From Vibrio aerogenes (GTDB lineage Bacteria; Pseudomonadota; Gammaproteobacteria; Enterobacterales; Vibrionaceae), in contig NZ_AP024862.1 of the NCBI RefSeq assembly GCF_024346755.1, positions 1,054,001 through 1,118,000 on the forward strand: a DNA stretch of 64,000 bases, read 5' to 3'. The notes beneath the pieces are model-generated. The model worked only from the letters and a program-made list of their open reading frames with translations. It did no database searches and was not told where the DNA came from. Position numbers and translations under genes: made by a program. Below, in pieces: positions 45,082 through 53,653 of this stretch. Position 1 is the first letter of the stretch; the number at the start of each line of letters is the position of its first letter.

Positions 45082-45280
45082 CGGGTTTGGTACCCCGACT
45101 ATCTACAAGGCGTATACAACGCTGGCTTTTTCATCAGCGTTTTCTATGCTGCTTCACTACATCTGAATTATGGTGAGCTGGACAAGGCAGCTTTCGGGCT
45201 GGCCGTCATCCTTGTAGAGCGGTAGTACCAACCTTGTTCAGTTCACCACCCATTGATTGGTACCTCTGGCTGGTGAATCT
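45082..45280 (+). ncRNA. Structured-RNA-like leader, copy A
   Basis: The segment folds on paper into an 8-bp outer helix (CTACAAGG 45103-45110 / CCTTGTAG 45210-45217). This encloses a long hairpin (45110-45124 / 45135-45149) and a TTCG-loop hairpin (about 45186-45204). Next comes a 7-bp helix GTACCAA (45225-45231) / TTGGTAC (45257-45263). From its loop, TTCACCA (45242-45248) can pair with TGGTGAA (45271-45277), making a pseudoknot. The same fold with different bases is in copy B. It ends about 25 bases before the start codon of an 82-codon gene, so it could be its 5' leader. No known RNA family was recognised. Confidence 0.55.
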
Positions 45281-45305
45281 CACTCATATCTATAAGGAGG
45301 TCATC

Positions 45306-45554
45306 ATGCCTAAATCAAACTACTTCCAGCACGCTAAACTCACTCCAGAACAGGAAAAACGGATCTTCAGTGCCAAAAAATCAGATATTGAAGACACCGA
45401 CTTGAATATTCACCTCAAAGCCCGCGAATACCTGATGTTGATGCAGGCCGTTCTTTCCAGTCATCCCCAGATTGAATACCGGGATTTATGGCAGATTCAG
45501 GTATTTATTCATAATTTGATCACCGAATCAGAACGTGAATATCTGGCTGGGTAA
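45306..45554 (+). CDS. 82-residue protein of unknown function, module copy A
   Basis: ATG 45306 follows AAGGAGG by 5 bases. The small soluble protein (MPKSNYFQHAKLTPEQEKR, then DLNIHLKAREYLMLMQ, EYRDLWQIQVFIHNLI) is mostly helical, and near-identical copies stand at 53171 and 54267. The first 30 residues vary slightly while the rest is almost invariant. I do not recognise it. Each copy follows the RNA-like leader and lies among toxin/immunity genes on the opposite strand to rhs. Here a SymE-like gene follows after 19 bp. It could be an antitoxin, an RNA-binding partner of the leader, or part of the Rhs shuffling system; none is shown. Confidence 0.75.
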   Translation: MPKSNYFQHAKLTPEQEKRIFSAKKSDIEDTDLNIHLKAREYLMLMQAVLSSHPQIEYRDLWQIQVFIHNLITESEREYLAG

Positions 45555-45573
45555 GGAAGGAGAGGCGATAATA

Positions 45574-45837
45574 ATGAAAAGACAACAACCGGCTAACACG
45601 CATTCTATGGTTTCCAAAGCGCAGCGGCGTTATATCGTCGGGTACGTCCCAAACGGGGGCGATACCAGCACCCCGGATATTCATCTTAAAGGCAAATGGC
45701 TGCGCGAGGCCGGGTTTGAGACCGGCACGCAGGTTACCGTCAATATCGCCGGGGATTGTATTGTGCTCATCCCGGACAGCCCGCAGGAGCAGGCATTGCG
45801 GGAGCAACTGGCGCAGTTAAAAGCGGCGCTGGAGTGA
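45574..45837 (+). CDS. symE: SymE-like toxin (AbrB-fold)
   Basis: The 87-residue protein has the SymE signature: RRYIVGYVPN, then DIHLKGKWLREAGFETGTQVTVNIAGDCIVLIP, which is the swapped-hairpin AbrB-type domain of the SOS-induced SymE family; E. coli SymE affects RNA and nucleoid structure. ATG 45574 follows GGAGAGG. SymE genes are often found beside Rhs loci. Pieces of the same gene survive at 54643-54684, 55261-55290 and 56220-56261. No antisense SymR-like RNA was recognised. Confidence 0.85.
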   Translation: MKRQQPANTHSMVSKAQRRYIVGYVPNGGDTSTPDIHLKGKWLREAGFETGTQVTVNIAGDCIVLIPDSPQEQALREQLAQLKAALE

Positions 45838-45852
45838 GTTTGAGTGAGTCAA

Positions 45853-45876
45853 CAGCCGGGATAGTGATCCCGGCTG
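45853..45876. terminator. Hairpin after symE
   Basis: CAGCCGGGAT and ATCCCGGCTG pair around AGTG. Near-identical hairpins are at 53613-53634, 54700-54721, 56274-56301 and 59343-59370; all lie between cassettes and can work on both strands. Confidence 0.7.
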
Positions 45877-45927
45877 TCTCGATCATTTTTGGTATTTATA
45901 GCATGGGCGAATTGACTCGTATCTTTC

Positions 45928-46155
45928 TTAGCAGAGGTTATCCCCAATAAAAGAAATTAACTCAGATTGGGATAATTCAAACTCAGGGCTTGCATCCATG
46001 CCTTTTACATAGTCAACAACATACGCGAGCTTTTCATCGTCAATATCATAGTCTAGATAAAACTCATATGCATATTTGGCAATGACAGAGGGCTGATAAC
46101 CCTCTTGCAAAATAGTGTAAAGTCTGTCCAAAAAGTTCTTTCTTAAATTTTCCAT
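45928..46155 (-). CDS. Small acidic protein, putative additional immunity protein
   Basis: ATG 46155 is chosen with AGGA 7 bases upstream; the frame is open to 46185. The 75-residue product (MENLRKNFLDRLYTILQEGY, DYDIDDEKLAYVVDYVKGMD) is helical and acidic. It follows the Imm53-like gene by 43 bp in the immunity position after rhs1. I do not recognise the family. An orphan or second immunity role is inferred from position and size only. Confidence 0.6.
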   Translation of the reverse strand: MENLRKNFLDRLYTILQEGYQPSVIAKYAYEFYLDYDIDDEKLAYVVDYVKGMDASPEFELSQSELISFIGDNLC

Positions 46156-46197
46156 TAAAAATCCTAGCATTTCTTTCTTGAACACTATAGATAGAAA

Positions 46198-46488
46198 TCA
46201 CTCTATATAGGCATAATTAATAAATATACTCATTATCTCCTCAAGGTTCTCAGAACCACCATAACCATAGAATTTTAGATCTCTAACTTCACACCGAATC
46301 CAATCGTTTTCTGACCGTTCTATATCAACAATATTAAATTCTTTCTTCTCACATGAAGTTCTTTCTAATGGAATTACAACTTTCCACCCCGGATTATCCA
46401 GTGATTCAATTGTAATTCCAAACTCATGCTCCCAACCCCCATCACATTGATTTACATACCAATTTTGAATTTTTTTAATTAATGACAT
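46198..46488 (-). CDS. Imm53-like immunity protein
   Basis: The 96-residue protein (IQNWYVNQCDGGWEHEFG, ITIESLDNPGWKVVIPL) matches what I know of Imm53 immunity proteins. It starts 3 bp after the rhs1 stop and so is the expected cognate protector against the Rhs1 C-terminal toxin. Low GC compared with the Rhs core is typical of toxin-immunity cassettes. Confidence 0.8.
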   Translation of the reverse strand: MSLIKKIQNWYVNQCDGGWEHEFGITIESLDNPGWKVVIPLERTSCEKKEFNIVDIERSENDWIRCEVRDLKFYGYGGSENLEEIMSIFINYAYIE

Positions 46489-46491
46489 AAG

Positions 46492-49400
46492 CTATTTATT
46501 CCCTGGTATTTCTTCCGGGTTAGCAGGCCGAACTCCACCTGGTGTTTTCGGATCATGAACATGCGGAGTACCAACATCTTGTTTTGTTACTTTATTGAAG
46601 TGAGCTGGTGATTCACCACCATCATACCTTTTTTGTTCAACCCATTTTCTTGGATCTTTTGGATGACTAGGCTTACCGTACTCTGCATAGTGAGTAATTT
46701 CTTTAGTTTTACCATGCCTTTTGTAGACAGTATGAGGTCCACTCGCATCATCATCAGGAGCAAGGCGTCCAGACACTCCATCTTTGACAACTTTCTGCTC
46801 ATGACTAGTATCAGATAGCCCCAACGGATCAACCCAACCCACCGGATTAAACACATATCCCTGCGGCCTCAGTCCCCCCGCAAACCCAATAGGATCAGGA
46901 CTCAAATACTGACCACTGTCTGAATCAAAATAACGGTTGAGATTATAATAGAGACCGGACTCCCTGTCTTCTATCTGCCCCTGATAACGCAGGTCGCAGG
47001 TGATCGCATCATTGACTGCCTGCTCTAAATAACCCCGGTTGACCTGGGTACGCTGCTGCTGGTATTTGCCCCATAAATGCTGGTCACCCTGCCACTGAAT
47101 TTCCCCGTCCGGGGTGCATAGCTCCTGCGGCGTGCCTGCATGGTCGGTGACAATATAATGCAGCCTTTCCCGGCCTGTGTCATGGTCGGTGGTAATTTGC
47201 GCCAGCGGGCGGAAGGTGTCCGGCTCATAGAGATATTCGGTACTTTGCAGCTGCGTGCCGTCAGCGGTGATTTTGCTCTGCTGCACCACCGTGTTGCCAT
47301 CCCACAGGTAATGCGTTTCTGTCTGGGTTTTGAGGCATTCTTTGGCGATTCGGCGCCCGAACGGGTCGTAGCGGTAGCGGTAACGGGTGCCGTCCGGCAG
47401 CTCGATATGCGTCAGCCGGTCTTCATCATTCCAGATAAACCGGGTCGTTTGTGGCCGGAAACCGTCTTTGCTTTCGGTTTTGGTGGTGACCCGGCCGCAT
47501 TCATCGTAAACGTATTTGAAGCGCCCGGTTTCAACCACCCGCCCGGCGTTGTCGTACTGTTTGGTTTGTCGTTTCAGCCGCTCATCGGCCATCGAAATAA
47601 CATTGCCCGAGTATTCACTGCCGGTGCCGGTTTCATTGAGGTTCAGCTCGCTGTCGTAACCAAACAGCTGCACAAAGCTGGCTTTGGTTTCCCACGATTT
47701 TCGCTGGCGCACCGCACTGATTTGCCCGTTCGGGTTGAGGGTAAATTCGGTGTGGCCGCGGCGTTTATCCTCAATCGCCGTCAGCTGGTCCAGCGCGTCG
47801 TACTGATATTGCCGCAGCACCGTGCCGCGCCCGGCCTGGGCGTAACCCGCCCCCAACCGCTGATGAGTCAGCAGCCCGGTCGCACTCCAGTCATGGAACA
47901 GGCCAAAACCGGCCTCACTGGTGCGGGCCGATTCCTGACCACTGGCATGATAAGCAAATTTCAGCGGGTCATGTTCACCCATATGCAGCTGCATTAATTG
48001 TTGCTGCTGCCACTGATACGCGCGGGCCGTCTGAGTGCCCTGCATCTGTGTCCGGCGTCCCGCCGCATCGTATTCATGGGTGATCGGCGTGCCGTTGAGG
48101 TTTTCACTCAGCAGCAATCCCGCCGGGCTGTACTGCATCTCCACCCAGGCATCGCCGTTTTCTGCATATTTCAGCCGTGCTGCTTCATCATATTCATACC
48201 AGCTTTTACCGGTCGGATTGTTGTGAGGGTCAAAGCTTTGCGCTTGCAGCAAACGCCCGCACGGGTCGTACTGGTAGTGATAATGATGGCCGTCCGGTTT
48301 GGTGCGTTTCACCATCCGCCCGGCCGGATCGTAACTGAACTGCTCTTTGCGGCCGTCGTAATGACGTTCGGTGCTGATTCGACCCAGTGTATCGAACTCA
48401 TACAACCACTGGTCGCCCTTGCTGTTGGTTACTCCGGCAAATTCACCTTCCGCATTGTAGTGATAATACGTGGTGGCACCCAGCGCATCGGTGACCGATT
48501 TCAGCCGGTCAAAAGCGCCATATTCAAAGCGCTGGGTATGGCCGAGGGCATCGGTGACTTCAGTCAGATTACCTTCAATATCGTAACGGAAGCTGGCCGT
48601 GGTGCCGTCTTCATAAATCACCTGCGACGGCTGGCTGTGTTTGCCGTCGTAACACCAGCGACGCACCTGCTTGTTGTCGCTCTCGCGTTTCATCAGCCGG
48701 TCCAGTACGTCGTAGTGGAACGTCATCCCGTATCCCGTCGCCGGTTCAAGCCGGGTCAGCTGGCCGCGCCCGTTGTACTGATACCGGGTGGTGCTGCCGT
48801 CCGGTCCGGTGACCGACTCGCGCAGTCCGTTTGAGGTATAGGTGTATTGCCATTGCCGCCGGTCCGGGTCGGTGATTTGGGTCACATCACCCTGCTTATT
48901 ATGTTCATACAGCCACTGCGCCCCGGCCGGGTTCGTGTAAGCCGTCAGCCAGCCCTTGTCGTTATAGGTATAAGTGTGCGCTGTGCCGTCCGGCAGGGTC
49001 ACCGAGGTCACATTGCCCCATTCGTCATGGGTATAGGCGGTGGTTTCGCCCAGTGCATTGGTCTCACTGACCAGCAAATCCCCCTGCCACTGCTGGGTGG
49101 TTTCATGGCCTTCGGCATCCATGATTTTTGATGGCAGATTTCGCGCATCGAGATGATAAGCCGTCACCCCGCCAAAGGCGCTTTTATAGTAGTGAATATG
49201 ATTGTCATCATCGTAGCGCAGCTGGTCGACCCACAAATCATCGGCGCAGCGGGTTGCCACCACCCGGCCCCGGTCATCAAAATCATGCTCGACCCAGGTT
49301 TTCGCCAAATCATTCCAGCGGATGAGTTGCCCGGCTTTGTCATACTGATAATCGAAGTTACAGCCCGGCTCCCCCCGCACCTGCGTCAGGCGGCCTTCTT

Positions 49401-51288
49401 TGTCATAGGCAAAACTGACCAGCTCACGCAGCGGATTTTTCAGTGAGTCACACAGCGTCATGCGCGTGATACGGTTGCGCTCTGTCTCGACCTGCACTAA
49501 GCGCTGGTCGCTGAGCATCACCCATTTGAGGGTACCGCGCTCATACAAAAAGGCGTTTTCGTTACCATAGGCATCACGGATGCGGGTCAGGCGCAGCTGA
49601 CTGCCGACCGCATGCTCAAACCAGTATTGCAGCCCGTCTTTGTGTTTTAAAATCAGCTCACCACAATTTCCCCGGTGCAGCGCCCACTGCGGCATCAGCG
49701 GCGAGCGGGTCGGCAAATCCTGATATGGCAGGTCAAACACCGTCTGGTTATCGTCCATATCAGTGAAGGTCGCTTCTTTGCCTTCAATCGTCAGGCACCG
49801 GTCCCAGCCACTGCGCCACTGACTGCCGGTCAGCCCGGTAAAGCGCCGCCCACCCGAGTGATAATAGCGCTGATGCGCCAGCGGCAGCAGTCCGGCCACG
49901 CTAAAGTCGGTGCGCTGCTCAAACATTTTCCCGGTCAGCAGGTCAATCGGCTCACCGCCTTCCTTACACTCGTGGGTCGGCTCCTGTTTCTTCCCGGCGT
50001 CTTTGTCCTGCTGCGCTTTATGCTGACGTTCCACTTCAGCCTGGTCGGCATCCCGTTTATGGTAATTCTCTTTGCCCGCATTGGTGCTCTGCGGCGTTTC
50101 CATGGTCTTTTTCTTATACGGCGTGCCGGTTTTGTGTGTCACCACCTTGTCCACAAACTCATCGACTTTCGACTTGATTTTCCCCGTCATCTCATCGATT
50201 TTGTTTTCCAGCTTTTTCATCGCCTCCACAAGCTTCATGAAGGCATCTTTCATCAGCACCACCGCCCAGTTGTTGCTCTTGTTCACCGCATCCGTCAGCC
50301 CGGCGATGATTTCCTGCAACAGCTTCTTCGCTTTGCCCGCATACTCATCCAGCGTGCTGCCGAACTTCTTCAGATACTTGACCAGATTGCCGTTCGACAG
50401 GCTGCGCAGGATTTTAATCGCCTTCTGAATCACCCGCGAATCAGCCTTTTGCAGCGCTTCGATAATCGTTTTACCGGTCTTTTTGGTCGCATCCCCCAGC
50501 CCCGGTATAAAGCCAATCACCACCAGCACGCCACCGGCCCAGTGCCAGAAATCCAGCTCGTCTTTGGTGCAGGTATCCCAGCCCCAGCAGCCCAGGTCAT
50601 ACAAATCCATCGCCTGACCGACCACCGGCACAAACCCCAGCGCCACCTCACAAAACAGCAGAATCGCCGTGTTGTCATGCGCCAGACCCGCCATTTCCCC
50701 CGCCAGACTGCTGTGAATCTTGTTCACTGCCTTGCGCAGGTCTTTTGAGCCGTGGTTGATTTCTTTGACTAATTCCTGAAACCGGTCATACGCCGGCGCA
50801 TATTCATCAGGAATGCTGCCTTTCATCCAGTGGCGGTCGATATCAATCTCATCATCCGAGCTGTCACTGGCATCATATTCCAGATAACCCGCCCGGTTGA
50901 GCGTCGCATACAGGGCAAAATATTCCCCCGCCAGCACCGCATATTTGGGGTTATTCTGCAATACCGGATTGTTCTCCATCGCATCTTCCGGCTTGAAGGT
51001 GTCTTTGCCCTCCCCGAGCATCAAATCATACCCGCCGCAGCCCATGTCTTTGACCTTCAGCAGCCCGTTGTCATCTGTGGTGCCGCTCACCTCCGTTTTG
51101 TTACTGTCGGTCAGCACCACTTCTGCCCCGGCGATGGGTTGGTCATCGTCATAGTGATAGCGGATAAACAGCTCACAGCCGCATTTTACGCAGCCACAGT
51201 CCAGCACCTTATCGGTGGAGAAATTCTGCTCAGCCGCCTCGACACTGGACAGAATGTCGGCTTGTTTCTGCTGGTTACTCTTACTCAT
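46492..51288 (-). CDS. Rhs1 polymorphic toxin, T6SS-type, with Ntox24-like C-terminus
   Basis: The 1598-residue protein begins with an Ig/CNA-B-like segment (PIAGAEVVLTDSN). A hydrophobic pair follows (about 205-275: LGFVPVVGQAMDLY, GGVLVVIGFIPGLG), the kind of transmembrane region found in T6SS Rhs effectors, then a coiled-coil stretch. A DUF6531-type start (GGEPIDLLTGKMFEQRTDF, about 441) leads into YD repeats to about 1400 and the RHS core end (SGLYYNLNRYFDSDSGQYLS, DPIGFAGG, DPLGL near 1486). The last 112 residues are the toxin: HTVYKRHGKTKEITHYAEYG, KRYDGGESPAHFNK, TPHVHDPKTPGGVRPA in pieces, resembling bacterial toxin 24. The gene overlaps the DUF4123 chaperone gene by 4 bp, and Imm53 follows. 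Confidence 0.92.
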   Translation of the reverse strand: MSKSNQQKQADILSSVEAAEQNFSTDKVLDCGCVKCGCELFIRYHYDDDQPIAGAEVVLTDSNKTEVSGTTDDNGLLKVKDMGCGGYDLMLGEGKDTFKPEDAMENNPVLQNNPKYAVLAGEYFALYATLNRAGYLEYDASDSSDDEIDIDRHWMKGSIPDEYAPAYDRFQELVKEINHGSKDLRKAVNKIHSSLAGEMAGLAHDNTAILLFCEVALGFVPVVGQAMDLYDLGCWGWDTCTKDELDFWHWAGGVLVVIGFIPGLGDATKKTGKTIIEALQKADSRVIQKAIKILRSLSNGNLVKYLKKFGSTLDEYAGKAKKLLQEIIAGLTDAVNKSNNWAVVLMKDAFMKLVEAMKKLENKIDEMTGKIKSKVDEFVDKVVTHKTGTPYKKKTMETPQSTNAGKENYHKRDADQAEVERQHKAQQDKDAGKKQEPTHECKEGGEPIDLLTGKMFEQRTDFSVAGLLPLAHQRYYHSGGRRFTGLTGSQWRSGWDRCLTIEGKEATFTDMDDNQTVFDLPYQDLPTRSPLMPQWALHRGNCGELILKHKDGLQYWFEHAVGSQLRLTRIRDAYGNENAFLYERGTLKWVMLSDQRLVQVETERNRITRMTLCDSLKNPLRELVSFAYDKEGRLTQVRGEPGCNFDYQYDKAGQLIRWNDLAKTWVEHDFDDRGRVVATRCADDLWVDQLRYDDDNHIHYYKSAFGGVTAYHLDARNLPSKIMDAEGHETTQQWQGDLLVSETNALGETTAYTHDEWGNVTSVTLPDGTAHTYTYNDKGWLTAYTNPAGAQWLYEHNKQGDVTQITDPDRRQWQYTYTSNGLRESVTGPDGSTTRYQYNGRGQLTRLEPATGYGMTFHYDVLDRLMKRESDNKQVRRWCYDGKHSQPSQVIYEDGTTASFRYDIEGNLTEVTDALGHTQRFEYGAFDRLKSVTDALGATTYYHYNAEGEFAGVTNSKGDQWLYEFDTLGRISTERHYDGRKEQFSYDPAGRMVKRTKPDGHHYHYQYDPCGRLLQAQSFDPHNNPTGKSWYEYDEAARLKYAENGDAWVEMQYSPAGLLLSENLNGTPITHEYDAAGRRTQMQGTQTARAYQWQQQQLMQLHMGEHDPLKFAYHASGQESARTSEAGFGLFHDWSATGLLTHQRLGAGYAQAGRGTVLRQYQYDALDQLTAIEDKRRGHTEFTLNPNGQISAVRQRKSWETKASFVQLFGYDSELNLNETGTGSEYSGNVISMADERLKRQTKQYDNAGRVVETGRFKYVYDECGRVTTKTESKDGFRPQTTRFIWNDEDRLTHIELPDGTRYRYRYDPFGRRIAKECLKTQTETHYLWDGNTVVQQSKITADGTQLQSTEYLYEPDTFRPLAQITTDHDTGRERLHYIVTDHAGTPQELCTPDGEIQWQGDQHLWGKYQQQRTQVNRGYLEQAVNDAITCDLRYQGQIEDRESGLYYNLNRYFDSDSGQYLSPDPIGFAGGLRPQGYVFNPVGWVDPLGLSDTSHEQKVVKDGVSGRLAPDDDASGPHTVYKRHGKTKEITHYAEYGKPSHPKDPRKWVEQKRYDGGESPAHFNKVTKQDVGTPHVHDPKTPGGVRPANPEEIPGNK

Positions 51289-52250
51289 ACGACGTCTGAC
51301 TCCTCATCATGCGCTTCTCCTAATGCTTTCAGTCCCCGTTCGACCAGCCGGTCTATCCGGTCTTTCAGTCCTTTCACCTGATTCTCCCGCAGAATTTCCT
51401 GCGCCCACGGCCGGGTGATAAAATCCTCCCCCACCGCAATCGTCAGGGTCAGGTATTTCAGCTGCTCAACACGGTCACCAAAGCCGTGCGATTTGGCCTG
51501 GCTGAGATGGGTGTATAAATAATCATCAAACCGGGCTTCATCCCAGTCTGCGGTTTCTTCGCCGTGGTGTGTTTGCAGGTGCTGCTGATATTGACGGTAG
51601 CGCTGCTGCTCCGTGCGGATGGTCAGCGCTTTATCCTGCGGCGCTGTCAGCACCAGCGGCAGCTCAATGGTCGATGCCTGCGCAATATCCGGCGGGGTCT
51701 CAAAGGCCAGATAATCCACGGTCTCTGCCCCCGGCTGCCAGTAAGCCACCGCGCCCAGCGGGCCGCGCAGCTGATGGCGGCTCAATTCGCCGCTTGCCTG
51801 CCACAGGGTGGTGAATATCTCCCAGTCACTGATGCGCAAAATGATCGTCCCTTCCTGCGGGTAATCCACCAGCGTCCACGCCCGCAGATGACGCAGCACC
51901 ATCTCCAGCTGCTGCGCCGGGGGCTGTGACAGCAGCGACGGGTCCAGCCGCACCGCCATCCCCCACGGCGGCTGAGTGGCGATATATTCTTCAAACCATT
52001 CAAACGACTCCGGGCGCAGCAGGTGCGGCGACAGCGCAGCGTTCTTCTCCCCCATCGCGCCCCAGAACAGCCGGTTTTTATCCGGCGTATCCTGCGCTTC
52101 GGCAAACATCATCACATCATCATTGACCGAGGCTTCCGCCACCAGAAACCAGCCCGGCTCACTGAGCATCGCCTGCCAGTCCGCCAGCGGGATTTGGGTC
52201 GGCGCTGTGCGCATCAGCGCTGCTGCCGGTTCGTGTGCCGTCTCGTTCAT
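51285..52250 (-). CDS. DUF4123-family T6SS effector chaperone
   Basis: The 321-residue protein (EPGWFLVAEASVNDDVMMFAEA, LRAWTLVDYPQEGTIILRISDWEIFTTLW, RGPLGAVAYWQPG in pieces) matches DUF4123 (Tap/TEC) adaptors, which load Rhs effectors onto VgrG spikes. It overlaps the rhs1 start by 4 bp (ATGA-type coupling) and the upstream gene by 4 bp. The cytoplasmic partner of Rhs1 is thus encoded in the expected place. Confidence 0.88.
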   Translation of the reverse strand: MNETAHEPAAALMRTAPTQIPLADWQAMLSEPGWFLVAEASVNDDVMMFAEAQDTPDKNRLFWGAMGEKNAALSPHLLRPESFEWFEEYIATQPPWGMAVRLDPSLLSQPPAQQLEMVLRHLRAWTLVDYPQEGTIILRISDWEIFTTLWQASGELSRHQLRGPLGAVAYWQPGAETVDYLAFETPPDIAQASTIELPLVLTAPQDKALTIRTEQQRYRQYQQHLQTHHGEETADWDEARFDDYLYTHLSQAKSHGFGDRVEQLKYLTLTIAVGEDFITRPWAQEILRENQVKGLKDRIDRLVERGLKALGEAHDEESDVV

Positions 52251-52816
52251 TGGGACTCCGTATTGTCAGTTGCAGAGGGGGAATCCGCCATCAGACTCTC
52301 CGGCCAGCCTGCGGTGCGGTAAGGGGCCAGTTCATCCTCCCGGCCCCGGAAACGATCATCAAACTCACCGGTGGCCTCGCGCAGCGGATAAAATTTACGC
52401 AGCCGGACAAATTCCGGATGCCGATAATAACCATCGCCTAAATGAAAGCGGTACACCGCAAAGGTGCGCCGGGCCAGCAAATCTGATGACGGAAACAGCG
52501 ACTCTGCCAGCGCCATCCCTTCTTCATAACCGGCGACCATCGCCTCGCGGGAAATCGCCCGGCCATCACGCACCGTCAGCCGGGTATATAAATCATCGAG
52601 AAAGGCTTCCAGCAGCTGCGGGTAATACAGCTCGTCATATTGCGGCTGGGTGAGATGCAGCGGGAAGTCATCAAACGGAAGTAAGTCCGGGTCGCTCATA
52701 TCTGCACCGGACACTGCAATAGTCAGCGGCTCAACCGGGGCCAGTTTGAGTTTATTGTCGTCGGCTTCATCGCGCTGCGGGAGGTAAATTTGCTTTCCAA
52801 GTGTTGTATGTAGCAA
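52247..52816 (-). CDS. Unknown protein at the head of the Rhs1 operon, possibly N-terminally truncated
   Basis: The 189-codon frame opens at TTG 52816, just after tandem TGA codons. The first internal ATG gives MSDPDLLPFDDF at residue 40. Residues 1-39 (LGKQIYLPQRDEADDNKLKL, APVEPLTIAVSG) look like real protein, yet have no good start or ribosome-binding site, so the gene may be the tail of a longer one such as a T6SS spike or cargo adaptor cut off by recombination next to the RNA module. The stop overlaps the DUF4123 start. Family not recognised. Confidence 0.6.
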   Translation of the reverse strand: MLHTTLGKQIYLPQRDEADDNKLKLAPVEPLTIAVSGADMSDPDLLPFDDFPLHLTQPQYDELYYPQLLEAFLDDLYTRLTVRDGRAISREAMVAGYEEGMALAESLFPSSDLLARRTFAVYRFHLGDGYYRHPEFVRLRKFYPLREATGEFDDRFRGREDELAPYRTAGWPESLMADSPSATDNTESQ

Positions 52817-52929
52817 TCATCAACAGCCAGAAACAGACCCGAGCAGAAAACACGACTCAGATCACATTCCCTCATACTAAAACCATACTTTTCTGTCTTG
52901 AATAAAACATCTGGTCCAATTACTCTACC

Positions 52930-53140
52930 CCGGCACTGCAAAAAACAGTGTCGGGTTTGAGACCCCGTTCTCGCAATGCACATAGATGCCGACGTGAGTC
53001 GGTTTTTCTATGTGCTGCTTTAGTGCACCTGAATTATGGTGGGCTGGATGAGGCAACCTTCGGGTTGGCCGTGTATTGCGAGCGGTAGTCTCAACCTTGT
53101 TCAGCTCACCACCCATTGATTGAGACCTTTGCTTGGTGAT
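52930..53140 (+). ncRNA. Structured-RNA-like leader, copy B
   Basis: It has the same layout as copy A with changed bases. The outer helix is CTCGCAAT (52970-52977) / ATTGCGAG (53075-53082). The inner hairpin is GCACATAGA (52978-52986) / TCTATGTGC (53007-53015) with CCGAC/GTCGG inside. The TTCG hairpin is at 53052-53070. The downstream helix is GTCTCAA (53088-53094) / TTGAGAC (53120-53126). The pseudoknot is TCACCA (53106-53111) / TGGTGA (53134-53139). A 5' copy of the TTGAGAC strand (52957-52963) could compete for GTCTCAA. It ends about 30 bases before the 82-codon gene at 53171. Confidence 0.55.
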
Positions 53141-53170
53141 AAATTTTCAATCGCAAAACGGAGGCACATC

Positions 53171-53419
53171 ATGCCGACATCAAACTATTTCCATCAAGCC
53201 AAACTCACCCCGGAGCAGGAAAAACGGCGCTTCAATCCTCAAGAACCACAAGTCAATGACACCGACTTGAATATTCACCTCAAAGCCCGCGAATACCTGA
53301 TGTTGATGCAGGCCGTTCTTTCCAGTCATCCCCAGATTGAGTACCGGGATTTATGGCAGATTCAGGTGTTTATTCATAATTTGATTACTGATTCAGAACG
53401 TGAATATCTGGCTGGGTAA
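53171..53419 (+). CDS. 82-residue protein of unknown function, module copy B
   Basis: This copy (MPTSNYFHQAKLTPEQEKRR) differs from copy A mostly in residues 3-31; from DTDLNIHLKAREYL on they are almost identical at the DNA level. ACGGAGG precedes the ATG by about 6 bases. No SymE gene follows; instead a 125-bp downstream segment shared with copy C leads to a hairpin. Confidence 0.75.
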   Translation: MPTSNYFHQAKLTPEQEKRRFNPQEPQVNDTDLNIHLKAREYLMLMQAVLSSHPQIEYRDLWQIQVFIHNLITDSEREYLAG

Positions 53420-53545
53420 GTTCAGCCAGCCATTGCGCTTTTGTTCTTTTTTGGGGAGCAGCCATCATTTTATTCCTATGGTGGAAAATGACAGTTTAGC
53501 CCGGTTGTTTTTGAGCGGTTAGGTGGGTTGCCCGGACGCTTACCC
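53420..53545. repeat. Downstream segment shared by module copies B and C
   Basis: The sequence from GTTCAGCCA through CGCTTTTGTTC, CATCATTTTATTCC and AATGACAGTTTAGCCCGGTT to TTGCCCGGACGCTTAC recurs at 54516-54640 with few changes, so the repeated unit extends well beyond the 82-codon gene. It holds no gene. Confidence 0.7.
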
Positions 53546-53583
53546 CTCAGTCGGGGTGATTCAGGTTTCTTTCAACCTGACGG

Positions 53584-53634
53584 GTTTGCCAGCTTCGCTG
53601 GGCAAACTAAAAAGCCGGGATAGTGATCCCGGCT
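53584..53634. terminator. Two adjacent hairpins between cassettes
   Basis: GTTTGCCAGC/GCTGGGCAAAC (53584-53607) is followed by AGCCGGGAT/ATCCCGGCT (53613-53634). They separate module copy B from the convergent immunity-like gene at 53654. Confidence 0.65.
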
Positions 53635-53653
53635 GTTAGCTATCTGATCTAGC

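Noticed and set aside
47140..50748. Long plus-strand frames opposite rhs1, rhs2 and rhs3 (for example 47140-47997, 57532-58248, 60607-61386)
   Set aside because: They are antisense shadows of the GC-richer Rhs repeats, recur identically in each rhs copy, and have no ribosome-binding sites or recognisable domains.
45082..53140. Integron attC site as an explanation of the RNA-like elements
   Set aside because: The paired arms do not fit the GTTRRRY/RYYYAAC core boxes, no integrase is present, and the multi-helix layout with a TTCG hairpin and a pseudoknot is unlike attC.
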